A stretch of DNA of 64,000 nucleotides from Caldicellulosiruptor hydrothermalis 108 (lineage in GTDB: Bacteria > Bacillota > Thermoanaerobacteria > Caldicellulosiruptorales > Caldicellulosiruptoraceae). Position 1 is the first letter of the stretch. Each line of letters starts with the position of its first letter. Below the pieces are notes generated by a model that was not told the origin of the DNA, did not search any database, and worked only from the letters and a program-made list of their open reading frames with translations. A program made the position numbers and the translations under genes. The DNA lies in the NCBI RefSeq assembly GCF_000166355.1, contig NC_014652.1:1065001-1129000 (forward strand), in the 5' to 3' direction. Of this stretch, positions 35,864 to 44,839 are shown piece after piece.

Positions 35864-37189
35864 ATGATTAAAATTTGTCATGTTACTCCCCATATGGGCG
35901 GAGGAGTTGGGAGAGTTATTTCCGGTTTAGTTAGGTTAACTGCTGATAAAATACAACATAAAATAATTTTGCTAGAACAGCCTCAAAAATGGAATTTTAT
36001 TAATTCAGCCTTTGAAGCAGGGGCTAAAATATCAATATCCCCTGATAGTTCGAAAATAGGAAATTTACTTTCTGAAAGTGATATAGTTGTTATTCACTGG
36101 TGGCATCATCCCAAAATATCAAAATTTTTATATAATTTACCTGAAGTTCCATTACGCATAATTATATGGACACATATAAATAATCTTACTGTTCCAGCGT
36201 TAAATCCGAACTTTTTATTAGAAGCAACAAGGGTTATTTTCTCTACAGAAGCATCTTATGAAGCAAAGGTTTTTGAAGGAATTCCTCCAGACATTTTAGA
36301 AAAGAAAACAGGAGTCGTATATGGCTGTCCAGGTATAGATGATTTTGTGAACATAAAAAAGAAGGAACATGATGGTTTTAATGTAGGTTATATAGGGTTG
36401 GTTGATTTCTCAAAATTGCATCCTAATTTTGTGGAGTTTTGTTCTGCTGTTAAATTAAATAAAGCTAAGTTTATTTTAGTCGGTGATGCACCAGTTAGAG
36501 AGTATATTGAAAAAAAAGGTGAAGAAAAAGGGTTAAAAGGAAAATTTATTTTTACTGGATATGTAAATGATGTAAAAACAGTACTTTCGGAAATCGATGT
36601 TTTAGGTTATCCACTAATACCATATCATACATTTGCTGCTGAAAATTCTATTATTGAAGCTATGGCTGCAGGAATTCCACCTGTTCTTCTTAATCAATTG
36701 GTAGAAAGATATATTATCAAAGACGGAGAAACAGGAATTTTGGTTAATAGTGTAGAAGAATATGGACAGGCAATAAGATATTTATATAATAATCCCGATA
36801 AGAGAGAGGAAATGGGTAAAAAGGCTCAAGAATATGTTTTAAAGAAATATACGGCTAAAAATTTTGTAGAATCTTTTATTAAAAATTGTGAATTAACCAT
36901 GGAAGAATCAAAAAAGTTAGTTAATTTCAAGAAATATCTAGGTAATACTCCTGCTGAGTGGTTTATGTCTTGTCTTGGAAAGGATTATGAAGCGTTTAAA
37001 ATTAGTTATGAAACTGGATTGAACAATCAAACCGAAGAGATAAAAAAGTTAATTAAATCAACTAGTCCATCGTTAAAGCAAAAGAATAAATCCTCTGTAA
37101 TTCACTATAGAAGAGAATTTCCAAATGATGTATATCTTAATCTATGGGCGAAAATAATGGAGGAAGAAAGTAATGAATGTTTCGAATAA
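35864..37189 (+). CDS. GT4-type glycosyltransferase
   Basis: 441 aa. N-terminal CHVTPHMGGGVGRVISGLV is the usual GT-B opening. The C-terminal domain shows VGYIGLVDFSKLHPNFVEF, FILVGDAPVREYI, FIFTGYVNDVKTVLSEIDVL and NSIIEAMAAGIPPVLLNQ, the donor-nucleotide region. About 70 extra C-terminal residues are polar. Its 3' end overlaps the FkbM gene by 17 bp. Donor and acceptor are unknown; a role in the same glycan is inferred from the cluster. Confidence 0.86.
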   Translation: MIKICHVTPHMGGGVGRVISGLVRLTADKIQHKIILLEQPQKWNFINSAFEAGAKISISPDSSKIGNLLSESDIVVIHWWHHPKISKFLYNLPEVPLRIIIWTHINNLTVPALNPNFLLEATRVIFSTEASYEAKVFEGIPPDILEKKTGVVYGCPGIDDFVNIKKKEHDGFNVGYIGLVDFSKLHPNFVEFCSAVKLNKAKFILVGDAPVREYIEKKGEEKGLKGKFIFTGYVNDVKTVLSEIDVLGYPLIPYHTFAAENSIIEAMAAGIPPVLLNQLVERYIIKDGETGILVNSVEEYGQAIRYLYNNPDKREEMGKKAQEYVLKKYTAKNFVESFIKNCELTMEESKKLVNFKKYLGNTPAEWFMSCLGKDYEAFKISYETGLNNQTEEIKKLIKSTSPSLKQKNKSSVIHYRREFPNDVYLNLWAKIMEEESNECFE

Positions 37190-38297
37190 CAATAGTTTTC
37201 AGACCAAAATAGAAAATTTGATTATGTCTTACGAAAATGCTGAACAATTTGATAAGTTTTTTAATGAAATTGCTTCTTCTGATATTTTCATTTACGGAGC
37301 GGGGAATGCAGGGAGAATGACATATGAATTATTGCAAAAGTTAAATTTGGACATAGTGGGGTTTATGGACAGAAGGGCATCTGATTTGAAAGCTTACATT
37401 GGTAAGCCTGTTTTTCCTGTTGACACTAAAGAGATAAATAAAGAAAAAGCCTTTGTTATTATTGGTTTTTTATGTAATGAGGAAGAACTGAAGAAAATAA
37501 AAGAGTATTTATTTGCACTAAAGTTTAAGAAATTTTGTTATTACTACGAAATGTGTATATTTTATAATATTTTGGACCTTGGCAAAGATGTTCTTAAACA
37601 TCATAAAGACAAAATAATTGAAGCAGCTTCTTATTTAGAAGATATAAGAAGTCAAGAAATTTTTTTCAATTTTCTTGAAGGTACTTTCTCTATAAATATA
37701 GAAAAATTGCCCAAACCGGATAAGAGCATTCAATATTTTGTTGAAGATATTGATCACAAAAAAGGATATTCACGATTCATTGATTGTGGGGCTTATGATG
37801 GTGATACTGCTTATATGTTAAATAAAATGGTAGGACAAGTTGAAAAGATAGCTTTGTTTGAACCTGAGCCGGATCACTTCAAAAGATTAGTGAGTAAACT
37901 AAAAAAAGATCCGGTTGCAAAAGAGCATATATTATTTCCGTGCGGGGTATGGAGTAGTACAACAATGTTGAAGTTTTTATCAGGTAAGGGTATGGGAAGC
38001 CAAATTTCACAAGATGGTGATATTTATGTACAATGTGTAGCTTTGGATGATGTGCTGATGGATTTTGCGCCTACCTTTATTAAAATGGATGTTGAAGGGG
38101 CTGAATATGAAGCTCTCATAGGTGCAGAGAACATAATAAAAAAGTACTCTCCCGATTTGGCTATGTGTGTTTATCACAAAATTGAGCATATATGGGAAAT
38201 TCCTTGTTTAATTAAGAAAATTAATCCTGATTATAAGCTTTATTTGCGAGCTCATGGATTATACGGAGTGGATACAGTTTTATATGCAACTTGTTAA
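37173..38297 (+). CDS. FkbM-family methyltransferase with N-terminal nucleotide-binding domain
   Basis: 374 aa. Residues about 35-110 make a Rossmann-like domain starting DIFIYGAGNAGRMTYELLQK and continuing IVGFMDRRASDLKAYIGKPV, as in sugar-modifying proteins. Residues about 195-374 are an FkbM methyltransferase: FIDCGAYDGDTAYML (SAM loop), IALFEPEPDHFKRL, VQCVALDDVL and FIKMDVEGAEYEALIGAE. It probably O-methylates a sugar of the surface glycan. The N-terminal domain is similar in kind to that of the HAD protein two genes on, so both may grip the same substrate. Confidence 0.83.
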   Translation: MNVSNNNSFQTKIENLIMSYENAEQFDKFFNEIASSDIFIYGAGNAGRMTYELLQKLNLDIVGFMDRRASDLKAYIGKPVFPVDTKEINKEKAFVIIGFLCNEEELKKIKEYLFALKFKKFCYYYEMCIFYNILDLGKDVLKHHKDKIIEAASYLEDIRSQEIFFNFLEGTFSINIEKLPKPDKSIQYFVEDIDHKKGYSRFIDCGAYDGDTAYMLNKMVGQVEKIALFEPEPDHFKRLVSKLKKDPVAKEHILFPCGVWSSTTMLKFLSGKGMGSQISQDGDIYVQCVALDDVLMDFAPTFIKMDVEGAEYEALIGAENIIKKYSPDLAMCVYHKIEHIWEIPCLIKKINPDYKLYLRAHGLYGVDTVLYATC

Positions 38298-38538
38298 TAT
38301 CAGCTGTAAGATTTTATAAATTGATTTCCTAAATAAACCTAATTTTCTTGGTTGTTATTATGGCAATTAATACGTAGAATTTTAAAAGATGTTAAAAACT
38401 TAGTAAGTACACTTGAAAAATTTTAGTAATTAAATTTGTTGATGCATGCTGTTTTTGCAATATGCCATTTGATGAACCACAACTATCCCCTGGAGAGCAA
38501 TTACAATAAATCTTTATTGTCAGAAAGGAGAGATAAAC
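38298..38538 (+). other. intergenic stretch with a possible coding scrap
   Basis: 241 bp, AT-rich. A 24-codon stretch at 38435-38509 without a start reads FVDACCFCNMPFDEPQLSPG and ends at a TAA. The cysteine cluster followed by a PGE motif looks like protein-coding text, but I cannot name the family. No promoter or terminator is convincing. AAAGGAG near 38523 serves the next gene. Confidence 0.35.
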
Positions 38539-40749
38539 ATGAATTGGATTGAATACCAAAATCAGGAAGATATTGACTATAGAAGGAGATTTATCGAAGA
38601 GTTCCGTTTTAATTTTAATGAATATAAAAATAAAAATATTGTTCTTTATGGTATTGGAGAAAAAACAAAACTTATATTAGAAGAAGCTAAAGAATTTAAT
38701 TTTGTTGGATTAATGGATAAAGACACAGTAGGAAGTGTTATTTATGGACTAAAAGTTTTATCTTATGATGAGGTTATTTCTTCAAATGTAGACTTAATAA
38801 TTATTGTGGCTAATATGTCGGTTTCTGAGTTAATATATAGGCGTATTTCGTTTTTAAAAAAAGATTATGGAATAGAAATTAAGTATATTAATGGAACTAC
38901 TCCTGTTGATTTTGGAGATGAAATAATAAGTAATGATCCATATTGGTTAAATGATATAAATAAATTAAAATCAGAAATAGAAAAACATGATGTAATTTCG
39001 TTTGATGTTTTTGATACATTACTTATGCGGAAAGTATTAAATCCTTCTGATATTTTTGATTTAGTAGAAAGAGAGTTATATTACAAATATAACATTGAAA
39101 TACCATTCAAGATAAAAAGAATTGAAGCTGAAAAATATTGTTACAATTATATAGATAAAAATTATGATATTTTCCAGATATACAGTGTATTAAAAGAATT
39201 GTTAAATATAACTGATAACAACTTGTTAAATAAAATAATGCAAATAGAAATTGAGTTAGAAATGGAATGTTGTATACCAAGAAGTGATATTATAGATGTG
39301 TATTTGTATTCAATAAAAAAAGGGAAAACTGTATGTATTACTTCAGATACGTACTTTAATAGAAAATATTTAGAACTATTACTTAGGAAAAATGGGATCT
39401 TACAATTCGATAAACTGTTAATATCATGCGAAGAGAAAAAGTCAAAGTCTGGTGGAGATATGTTTGAATATTTAAAACAATTGTATAAGCAGAAGAAAAT
39501 ATTGCATATTGGTGATAATCAAATTTCTGATAGAGAAATACCTCAGAAATATAGTATAAGTACATTCCAAGTTAGAAGCGGGTATGATTTGATTTTAAGT
39601 TCTTTATTAAAGGATTTGTTGATTAATGTCAAAAATTCCTCTGATAGTATTTTGATGGGAGTGAGTATGTTCCCTTTATTAAAGAGTCCTTTTTCGTTGA
39701 ATAAAGGAAAAGGGGCCATATATATAAATAGTATGTATGATATTGGTTATTCATTCTTTGGTCCAATGGTTTTAAATTTTGTATTGTGGCTTATTAAAAT
39801 GGCCAAAAAAGAAAGAATAGAAAAATTACTTTTCTTTTCACGTGATGGATATATTATTGAAAAGATATATAAGAAAATAGTTGAGTTCTATGATCTTGAT
39901 GCACCAGAAAGCATATATTTTTTAACATCAAGAAGAGCTTCAAGTGTAGCGGCTATTGAAAATTGGGAAGATGTAGTATTTATTATAAAAAATGTGTGTA
40001 AATGTAGAAATTTGAAAATAAAAGAGTTAATAAATATAGCTTTTGGTATTTACATAGAGGATAAAGACGAGTTCGCAGAAAAATATTATTATGAAGTTAC
40101 GGAAAAAGAGTTGTTAGACTATTTATATAACTATGCTGATTTAACATTTGAGAATGCAAAGAAAGAAAGGGCAAATTATTTGAAATATATTAGTTCATTA
40201 ACAATAAAAGAAGCTAGAAATATAGGCTGTGTTAATTTTGTAGGAAAGGGGGTAACACAGTATTGTGTTTCAAAAATAATGAAAAAAGATTTATGTGGTT
40301 ATTACTTTGCAACTGAATATGATATAAAAAACATAATTCTTCCCTCTCAAAAGGCATATGGTTTATATGGAGAGTTAATTTCTCCTCATTTAAGCAAAAC
40401 TTCTATCTCAACCAAGTATTTATTTGGCGAAATAGTATTTACTTCGCCAGATGGGCAGCTTGTAAAGTTTGATGATAATGGACAACCTGTATTCGAGAAA
40501 AATTCAATTAACGAATTTCACTTTTCAATAATAAATGAATGTCACGAAGGCATGCTCGCCTTTGTAGAGGAAATGATTAAATTAGATAGAGGATTATTAG
40601 AAAGAAATTTTGGTAATGAACTAATTGACAAGTTATATGGTTTATTTACATCACATGCGTGTTTTATATCCGATGATATAAAAAAATTTTTTATTGTTGA
40701 TGATTACTACGCTCCAAGTAGAAGAGGAACTAATTTGTTTATGGATTGA
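38539..40749 (+). CDS. large HAD-superfamily protein of a surface-glycan cluster
   Basis: 736 aa. Residues about 30-115 resemble a nucleotide-binding half-domain (NIVLYGIGEKTKLILEEA, FVGLMDKD, DLIIIVANM). Residues about 150-360 form a HAD domain: motif I SFDVFDTLLMRK, motif II CITSDTYFNRK, the lysine region SCEEKKSKSGGD and motif III LHIGDNQISDREIP. The final ~370 residues are of unknown fold, with LLFFSRDGYIIEKIYKK near residue 433. Proteins of this build occur in polysaccharide and teichoic-acid clusters, where they are thought to handle phosphate groups. The exact reaction is unknown. Confidence 0.75.
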   Translation: MNWIEYQNQEDIDYRRRFIEEFRFNFNEYKNKNIVLYGIGEKTKLILEEAKEFNFVGLMDKDTVGSVIYGLKVLSYDEVISSNVDLIIIVANMSVSELIYRRISFLKKDYGIEIKYINGTTPVDFGDEIISNDPYWLNDINKLKSEIEKHDVISFDVFDTLLMRKVLNPSDIFDLVERELYYKYNIEIPFKIKRIEAEKYCYNYIDKNYDIFQIYSVLKELLNITDNNLLNKIMQIEIELEMECCIPRSDIIDVYLYSIKKGKTVCITSDTYFNRKYLELLLRKNGILQFDKLLISCEEKKSKSGGDMFEYLKQLYKQKKILHIGDNQISDREIPQKYSISTFQVRSGYDLILSSLLKDLLINVKNSSDSILMGVSMFPLLKSPFSLNKGKGAIYINSMYDIGYSFFGPMVLNFVLWLIKMAKKERIEKLLFFSRDGYIIEKIYKKIVEFYDLDAPESIYFLTSRRASSVAAIENWEDVVFIIKNVCKCRNLKIKELINIAFGIYIEDKDEFAEKYYYEVTEKELLDYLYNYADLTFENAKKERANYLKYISSLTIKEARNIGCVNFVGKGVTQYCVSKIMKKDLCGYYFATEYDIKNIILPSQKAYGLYGELISPHLSKTSISTKYLFGEIVFTSPDGQLVKFDDNGQPVFEKNSINEFHFSIINECHEGMLAFVEEMIKLDRGLLERNFGNELIDKLYGLFTSHACFISDDIKKFFIVDDYYAPSRRGTNLFMD

Positions 40750-40806
40750 TTAAGTTATTCAAATAATTACTATTTTTCATAAAGATGATCTTTACAAATT
40801 TTATAA

Positions 40807-41091
40807 GCTAACATTTGTCCACAACCTTTTTACATGATGCAAATTAACCCAGATGGCAATGTAGTTCCATGTTGTTCTTTTTCGTATCCAATTGTTGTTG
40901 GTGATGTAACTAAAGAGTCATTTGTAGATATCTGGAATAGTTCAAAATTTAAAGCTTTTAGAAGAGGTATGTTGGATGGAATTAATAATGCAAGCAGTGT
41001 ATGCTCAAAGTGTAAACAATATAAGTATGGAATTTATGAGGAAGACGTACTTGATAATTATGCAGACCAGCTAAAGAAGCTATTTGAATAG
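40807..41091 (+). pseudogene. C-terminal SPASM-domain fragment of a radical SAM protein
   Basis: The frame opens after a TAA at 40804 and reads ANICPQPFYMMQINPDGNVV, then PCCSFSYPIVVGDVTKES, FVDIWNSSKFKAFRRGML and CSKCKQYKYG. This is a SPASM iron-sulfur domain (C-x-x-PF, DGxVxPCC, IWNS, CxxC). The radical SAM core that should precede it (about 200 residues with CxxxCxxC) is absent; upstream is the HAD gene. Translation could start at 40834, giving 85 aa, but there is no ribosome site. It is best seen as the tail of a lost sugar-modifying enzyme. Confidence 0.7.
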
Positions 41092-41114
41092 TATAAAAAA
41101 GGGGGAAAAAGAAA

Positions 41115-41888
41115 GTGAAAGCGGTAATTTTAGCGGGGGGATTTGGAACAAGGCTTAGTGAGGAAACCATAAGTAAACCTAAGCCCATGGTTGAAATAGG
41201 TGATAAGCCTATTTTATGGCATATACTTAATATATACTCTTATTGGGGAATCAATGAATTTATTATATGTTTAGGTTATAAAGGTTATATGATAAAAGAA
41301 TACTTTGTAAACTATCATTTACATAATTGTGATATTACAGTTGATATAAAAAGTGGGGAAATTTACTACCACAATAATTTCAATCAAGATTGGAAAATTA
41401 CATTAGTAGACACAGGACTGCATACTATGACTGGAGGAAGAATTAAAAGAATTCAAAAATATGTTAACAATGAAACTTTCATGTTGACCTATGGGGATGC
41501 AGTGGCAGATATAAATATCAATGAGCTTTATAAATCACACATAAAATCAAATAAAATAGCTACAGTTACAGCAGTTCGGCCTCCAGGGAGATTTGGAACG
41601 TTAATAATTGATAATGAGAACAATGTAATTGAGTTTATTGAAAAACCAGCAGGAGATGGAGCGTGGATTAATGGAGGATTCTTTGTTTTAGAACCAGAAA
41701 TTTTTAATTATATTAAAGATGACTCTACAATTTTTGAAAGAGAACCATTAGAAAGATTGGCAAAGGAAAATCAGTTGAATGCGTATAAACATTATGGGTT
41801 TTGGAAAGCAATGGATACACTAAGAGACAAAATTGAATTAGAAAATTTGTGGAATAGTGGAACTGCTCCATGGAAGTTGTGGGATTAA
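41115..41888 (+). CDS. rfbF: glucose-1-phosphate cytidylyltransferase
   Basis: 257 aa from a GTG start. The nucleotidyltransferase motif LAGGFGTRLSEETISKPKPM (residues 6-25) is followed by VEIGDKPILWHI. MLTYGDAVADININ carries the metal-binding Asp, and TAVRPPGRFGTL, EKPAGDGAWINGGFFVL and KHYGFWKAMDTLRDK are specific to the CDP-glucose enzyme. It makes CDP-glucose from CTP and glucose 1-phosphate, the first step toward CDP-deoxyhexoses. Followed 24 bp later by rfbG. Confidence 0.94.
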   Translation: MKAVILAGGFGTRLSEETISKPKPMVEIGDKPILWHILNIYSYWGINEFIICLGYKGYMIKEYFVNYHLHNCDITVDIKSGEIYYHNNFNQDWKITLVDTGLHTMTGGRIKRIQKYVNNETFMLTYGDAVADININELYKSHIKSNKIATVTAVRPPGRFGTLIIDNENNVIEFIEKPAGDGAWINGGFFVLEPEIFNYIKDDSTIFEREPLERLAKENQLNAYKHYGFWKAMDTLRDKIELENLWNSGTAPWKLWD

Positions 41889-41912
41889 GTATTTTCATTG
41901 GGGGAACATAGA

Positions 41913-42989
41913 ATGAACTTTTTAAATAGTTTTTCCAAAAAAAAAGTATTGATAACTGGTCATACTGGGTTTAAAGGTTCTTGGCTCACTATGTGGTTAC
42001 TAAAATATGGTGCAGAGATAATTGGTTATTCGTTAAAGCCTCCAACAACGCCAAGTTTATTTGAAATTTGTAAATTAAGGGACAAGATTGTTAGTATTGA
42101 GGGCGATATAAGAGATTATGAGACTCTTTCTAATGTTTTTAAGAAATATAAACCGGAGATAGTATTCCATTTAGCAGCACAACCACTTGTAAAAAGATCA
42201 TATATGGAGCCTGCTTATACTTATGAGACCAATATTATGGGTACAGTAAATGTATTAGAAGCTTCGAGATTAACAGAAAGTGTAAAAGTTATAGTCGTAG
42301 TAACATCTGATAAGTGTTATGAAAATAAAGAGTGGGTTTATGCATACAGAGAGACTGACTCATTGGGGGGAGTAGATCCGTATAGTTCAAGCAAGGCGTG
42401 TGCTGAGTTAATAGTTTCAGCATACCGAGCAAGTTATTTTAAAAAAAGTAAGGTAGGTGTCGCTTCAGTAAGAGCAGGCAATGTTATAGGAGGAGGAGAC
42501 TGGGCTGAAGATAGGCTTATGCCCGACATCATTAGGGCGATAATGCATAATAAGCCTCTTCAGATAAGGAACCCTAATGCAACGAGACCTTGGCAATTTG
42601 TGTTAGAGCCATTACTTGGATATTTAAAATTGGCGCATCTGTTGCAAAAAGAACCAGAAAAGTATAGTGAAGCGTGGAATTTTGGTCCTTTAAGTTTTAG
42701 GTTACTCAAAGTTATAGATATTGTGGAGGAAGTAAAAAAATATTGGAATAATTTAGAAGTTAAGATTGAAAAAGAAAATAGTTTTCAAGAGGCAAATGTC
42801 TTGAAATTAGATATCAGTAAGTCAATTGAAAAACTGAACTGGTATCCTGTTTATGATATATATACATCCATTAAAGAAACTATTGAATGGTACAAAGCTT
42901 TTTATTTCAAAGAAACTGAAGATATGTTTGAATATTCTTTGACCCAAATAAAAAAATATGAAGAATATGCTAAAAAATATTTGGAGTGA
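41913..42989 (+). CDS. rfbG: CDP-glucose 4,6-dehydratase
   Basis: 358 aa from the ATG at 41913, with GGGGGAA upstream; a TTG at 41898 is less likely. An SDR-type enzyme: NAD-binding VLITGHTGFKGSWLTMWL, VFHLAAQPLVKRSY (typical of this enzyme), VVTSDKCYENKE and the catalytic Y-x-x-x-K in DPYSSSKACAELI. RAGNVIGGGDWAEDRLMPDI and RPWQFVLEPLLGYL are further family signatures. It makes CDP-4-keto-6-deoxyglucose. Confidence 0.95.
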   Translation: MNFLNSFSKKKVLITGHTGFKGSWLTMWLLKYGAEIIGYSLKPPTTPSLFEICKLRDKIVSIEGDIRDYETLSNVFKKYKPEIVFHLAAQPLVKRSYMEPAYTYETNIMGTVNVLEASRLTESVKVIVVVTSDKCYENKEWVYAYRETDSLGGVDPYSSSKACAELIVSAYRASYFKKSKVGVASVRAGNVIGGGDWAEDRLMPDIIRAIMHNKPLQIRNPNATRPWQFVLEPLLGYLKLAHLLQKEPEKYSEAWNFGPLSFRLLKVIDIVEEVKKYWNNLEVKIEKENSFQEANVLKLDISKSIEKLNWYPVYDIYTSIKETIEWYKAFYFKETEDMFEYSLTQIKKYEEYAKKYLE

Positions 42990-42995
42990 TATTGT

Positions 42996-43907
42996 GTGTG
43001 GTACAGAAAGGTTCTTATTACAGGGATAACGGGATATATAGGTTCTAATATAGCAAGGTATATAGTCAATAATATGACATGCCGAGTTATAGGAATAAAA
43101 AGGAAGACAAGTAATATGGATTACGTTAGAGATATAGAAGACAAGATTAAATTATACCAAATTGAAGATTCGTTTAAAGAAATTGACGAAATTCTATCAA
43201 CTGAAAAACCAGATATAATTTTTCATTTAGCAGCACGATTTCTTCACAACCATACCTCAGATGATATAGATGATTTGATTAATAGTAATATAAGGTTTGG
43301 AGTGTATATTTTAGAGTCAATGATAAAAAATAAAGTAAAGTATTTAATTAATACATGAACTTCATGGCTGCATTACAATAATGAAGAATATAATCCTGTA
43401 AATTTATATGCAGCAACTAAAAAAGCTTTTCAGGATATTTTGAAATTTTATACAGAAACATATAATTTAAATGTGATTACATTGGAATTGACGGATACAT
43501 ACGGTCCAGGAGACAGAAGAAAGAAAATTATAAATTTGTTAAGAGAAGCATATTTAAGTGGCAAAGTTTTGGACATGTCACCAGGGAAACAGGTAATGAA
43601 CTTCGTATATATTGATGATGTTGTATTGGCGTATTTACATGCTGCAGAAATTATTTATAAACAAAATTTAAAAAACGAGTGCTTTGGTGTTGTATCCAAT
43701 GAAAACTATACTTTGCAAGAAGTGGTTAGAATGATAAATGAAATTACAGGAGATAAATTAAAAGTTAGATGGGGGGCTTTACCATATAGAGAAAGGGAGT
43801 TTTTTTCTCCTTGGATGAATTACAAAATTTTGCCTGGTTGGCAACCAAGAGTAAAATTAAGAGATGGGCTGAAAATTCTTTTTAGTAAAGAGCTTCAAAA
43901 ATTTTGA
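42996..43907 (+). pseudogene. NAD-dependent sugar epimerase/reductase interrupted by an in-frame TGA
   Basis: One frame of 304 codons from a GTG start, broken only at 43356-43358. The first 120 codons give ITGITGYIGSNIARYI (NAD loop) and IIFHLAARFLHNHTSDDI, and stop after KYLINT. The same frame continues TSWLHYNNEEYNPVNLYAAT with the catalytic Y-x-x-x-K (YAATK), then LELTDTYGPGDRRKKI. Relatives are expected to have glycine at the stop (NTGTSW), so GGA to TGA is the simplest explanation. This step would reduce or epimerise the CDP-keto sugar. Read-through or sequencing error are the alternatives. Confidence 0.85.
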
Positions 43908-43940
43908 TACTTATTATATATTATCAGGAGGGTATGTTGG

Positions 43941-44549
43941 ATGTTTAAAGAAGTAAATAAGTCGATAATTCCTGGTTGTTTTGAATTTATCCCTGATATA
44001 AAAGAAGACCAACGTGGTATGTTTGTAAAAATTTATAATACTGATTTTTATAGTAGCATATTGCTTAACACAAGTATAAAAGAAAGCTACTTTACTATTT
44101 CTCACAAAAATGTAATAAGGGGTTTACATTTTCAATTACCACCTTATGAAGTAGCTAAAATTGTGTGTTGTGTTGAGGGAGAGATAATGGATGTTGTTGT
44201 AGACTTAAGAGAGGGTTCTCCAACCTATGGTAAGTATGATATTTTTTATCTAAGCGCAGAAAAATCTAATATTTTATATATTCCCGAGGGATTAGCACAT
44301 GGTTACTGTGTTTTGAGTGAAAAGGCAATAGTAATTTATAATGTTACAAATGTATATTCAAAAGAACATGATACTGGAATAAGATGGGATAGTGTAGGAA
44401 TTCCTTGGCCAGTTGATAATCCTATACTTTCAGAAAAGGACAAAAATTTACCAGAGTTTAAATATTTCCATACTCCTTTTAAGTATAAGGGTTATGTAAA
44501 TATAAATGTTGAGAATTTAATGGATAAAATTATTGGGAATAAAATTTAG
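43941..44549 (+). CDS. RmlC-like nucleotide-sugar 3,5-epimerase
   Basis: 202 aa with CAGGAGG before the ATG. The cupin RmlC fold shows: DQRGMFVKIYN, the catalytic His region VIRGLHFQLPPYEVAKIV, GEIMDVVVDLREGSPTYGKY, IPEGLAHGYCVLSEKA and TGIRWDSVGIPWP. Such enzymes epimerise 4-keto-6-deoxy sugars. Since it follows rfbF-rfbG, its substrate is probably CDP- rather than dTDP-linked. It closes the glycan part of the island. Confidence 0.86.
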   Translation: MFKEVNKSIIPGCFEFIPDIKEDQRGMFVKIYNTDFYSSILLNTSIKESYFTISHKNVIRGLHFQLPPYEVAKIVCCVEGEIMDVVVDLREGSPTYGKYDIFYLSAEKSNILYIPEGLAHGYCVLSEKAIVIYNVTNVYSKEHDTGIRWDSVGIPWPVDNPILSEKDKNLPEFKYFHTPFKYKGYVNINVENLMDKIIGNKI

Positions 44550-44839
44550 GAAGAATTATTTATGTGTGGGATGGAGTAAACTTGTATGGCTTAATGTTAG
44601 AGATACTACTAATAAATTAAGGATAGAATAATTCATTCCAGAGCCTTCCAAAGATTGGAAGCAAGACAAAAGTTTCTGTGTCAGCAAATGGTGACCATTA
44701 CAGAGAACAAAATTAAGCCATACTCTTGTAGTTCAACAAATTTCACGCTCAATTGCGAAAGCTTTTCTTTGAGAATGGTGTAAACCAAAAGAATTTATAT
44801 GATTAAAACAGAACAACTAATCAAACTCAATGCCTAACG
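44550..44839. other. non-coding gap with a 12-bp inverted repeat
   Basis: 290 bp between the last sugar gene (plus) and zorD (minus), both of which end here. GTATGGCTTAAT (44584-44595) is repeated inverted as ATTAAGCCATAC (44712-44723), 116 bp apart. A smaller CCTTCC...GGAAG hairpin lies near 44644-44660. No transposase or gene is recognisable. The boundary of two gene blocks plus an inverted repeat could be the scar of an insertion. Confidence 0.4.

Noticed and set aside
31400-44549. O-antigen or capsule locus
   Set aside because: rfb-type genes are present but no flippase, polymerase, initiating sugar-phosphate transferase or lipid A genes; position next to hag favours filament glycosylation.
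44550-44839. Transposase remnant in the gap before zorD
   Set aside because: Translating the gap on both strands gave no motif I can assign; only the inverted repeat is supportable.
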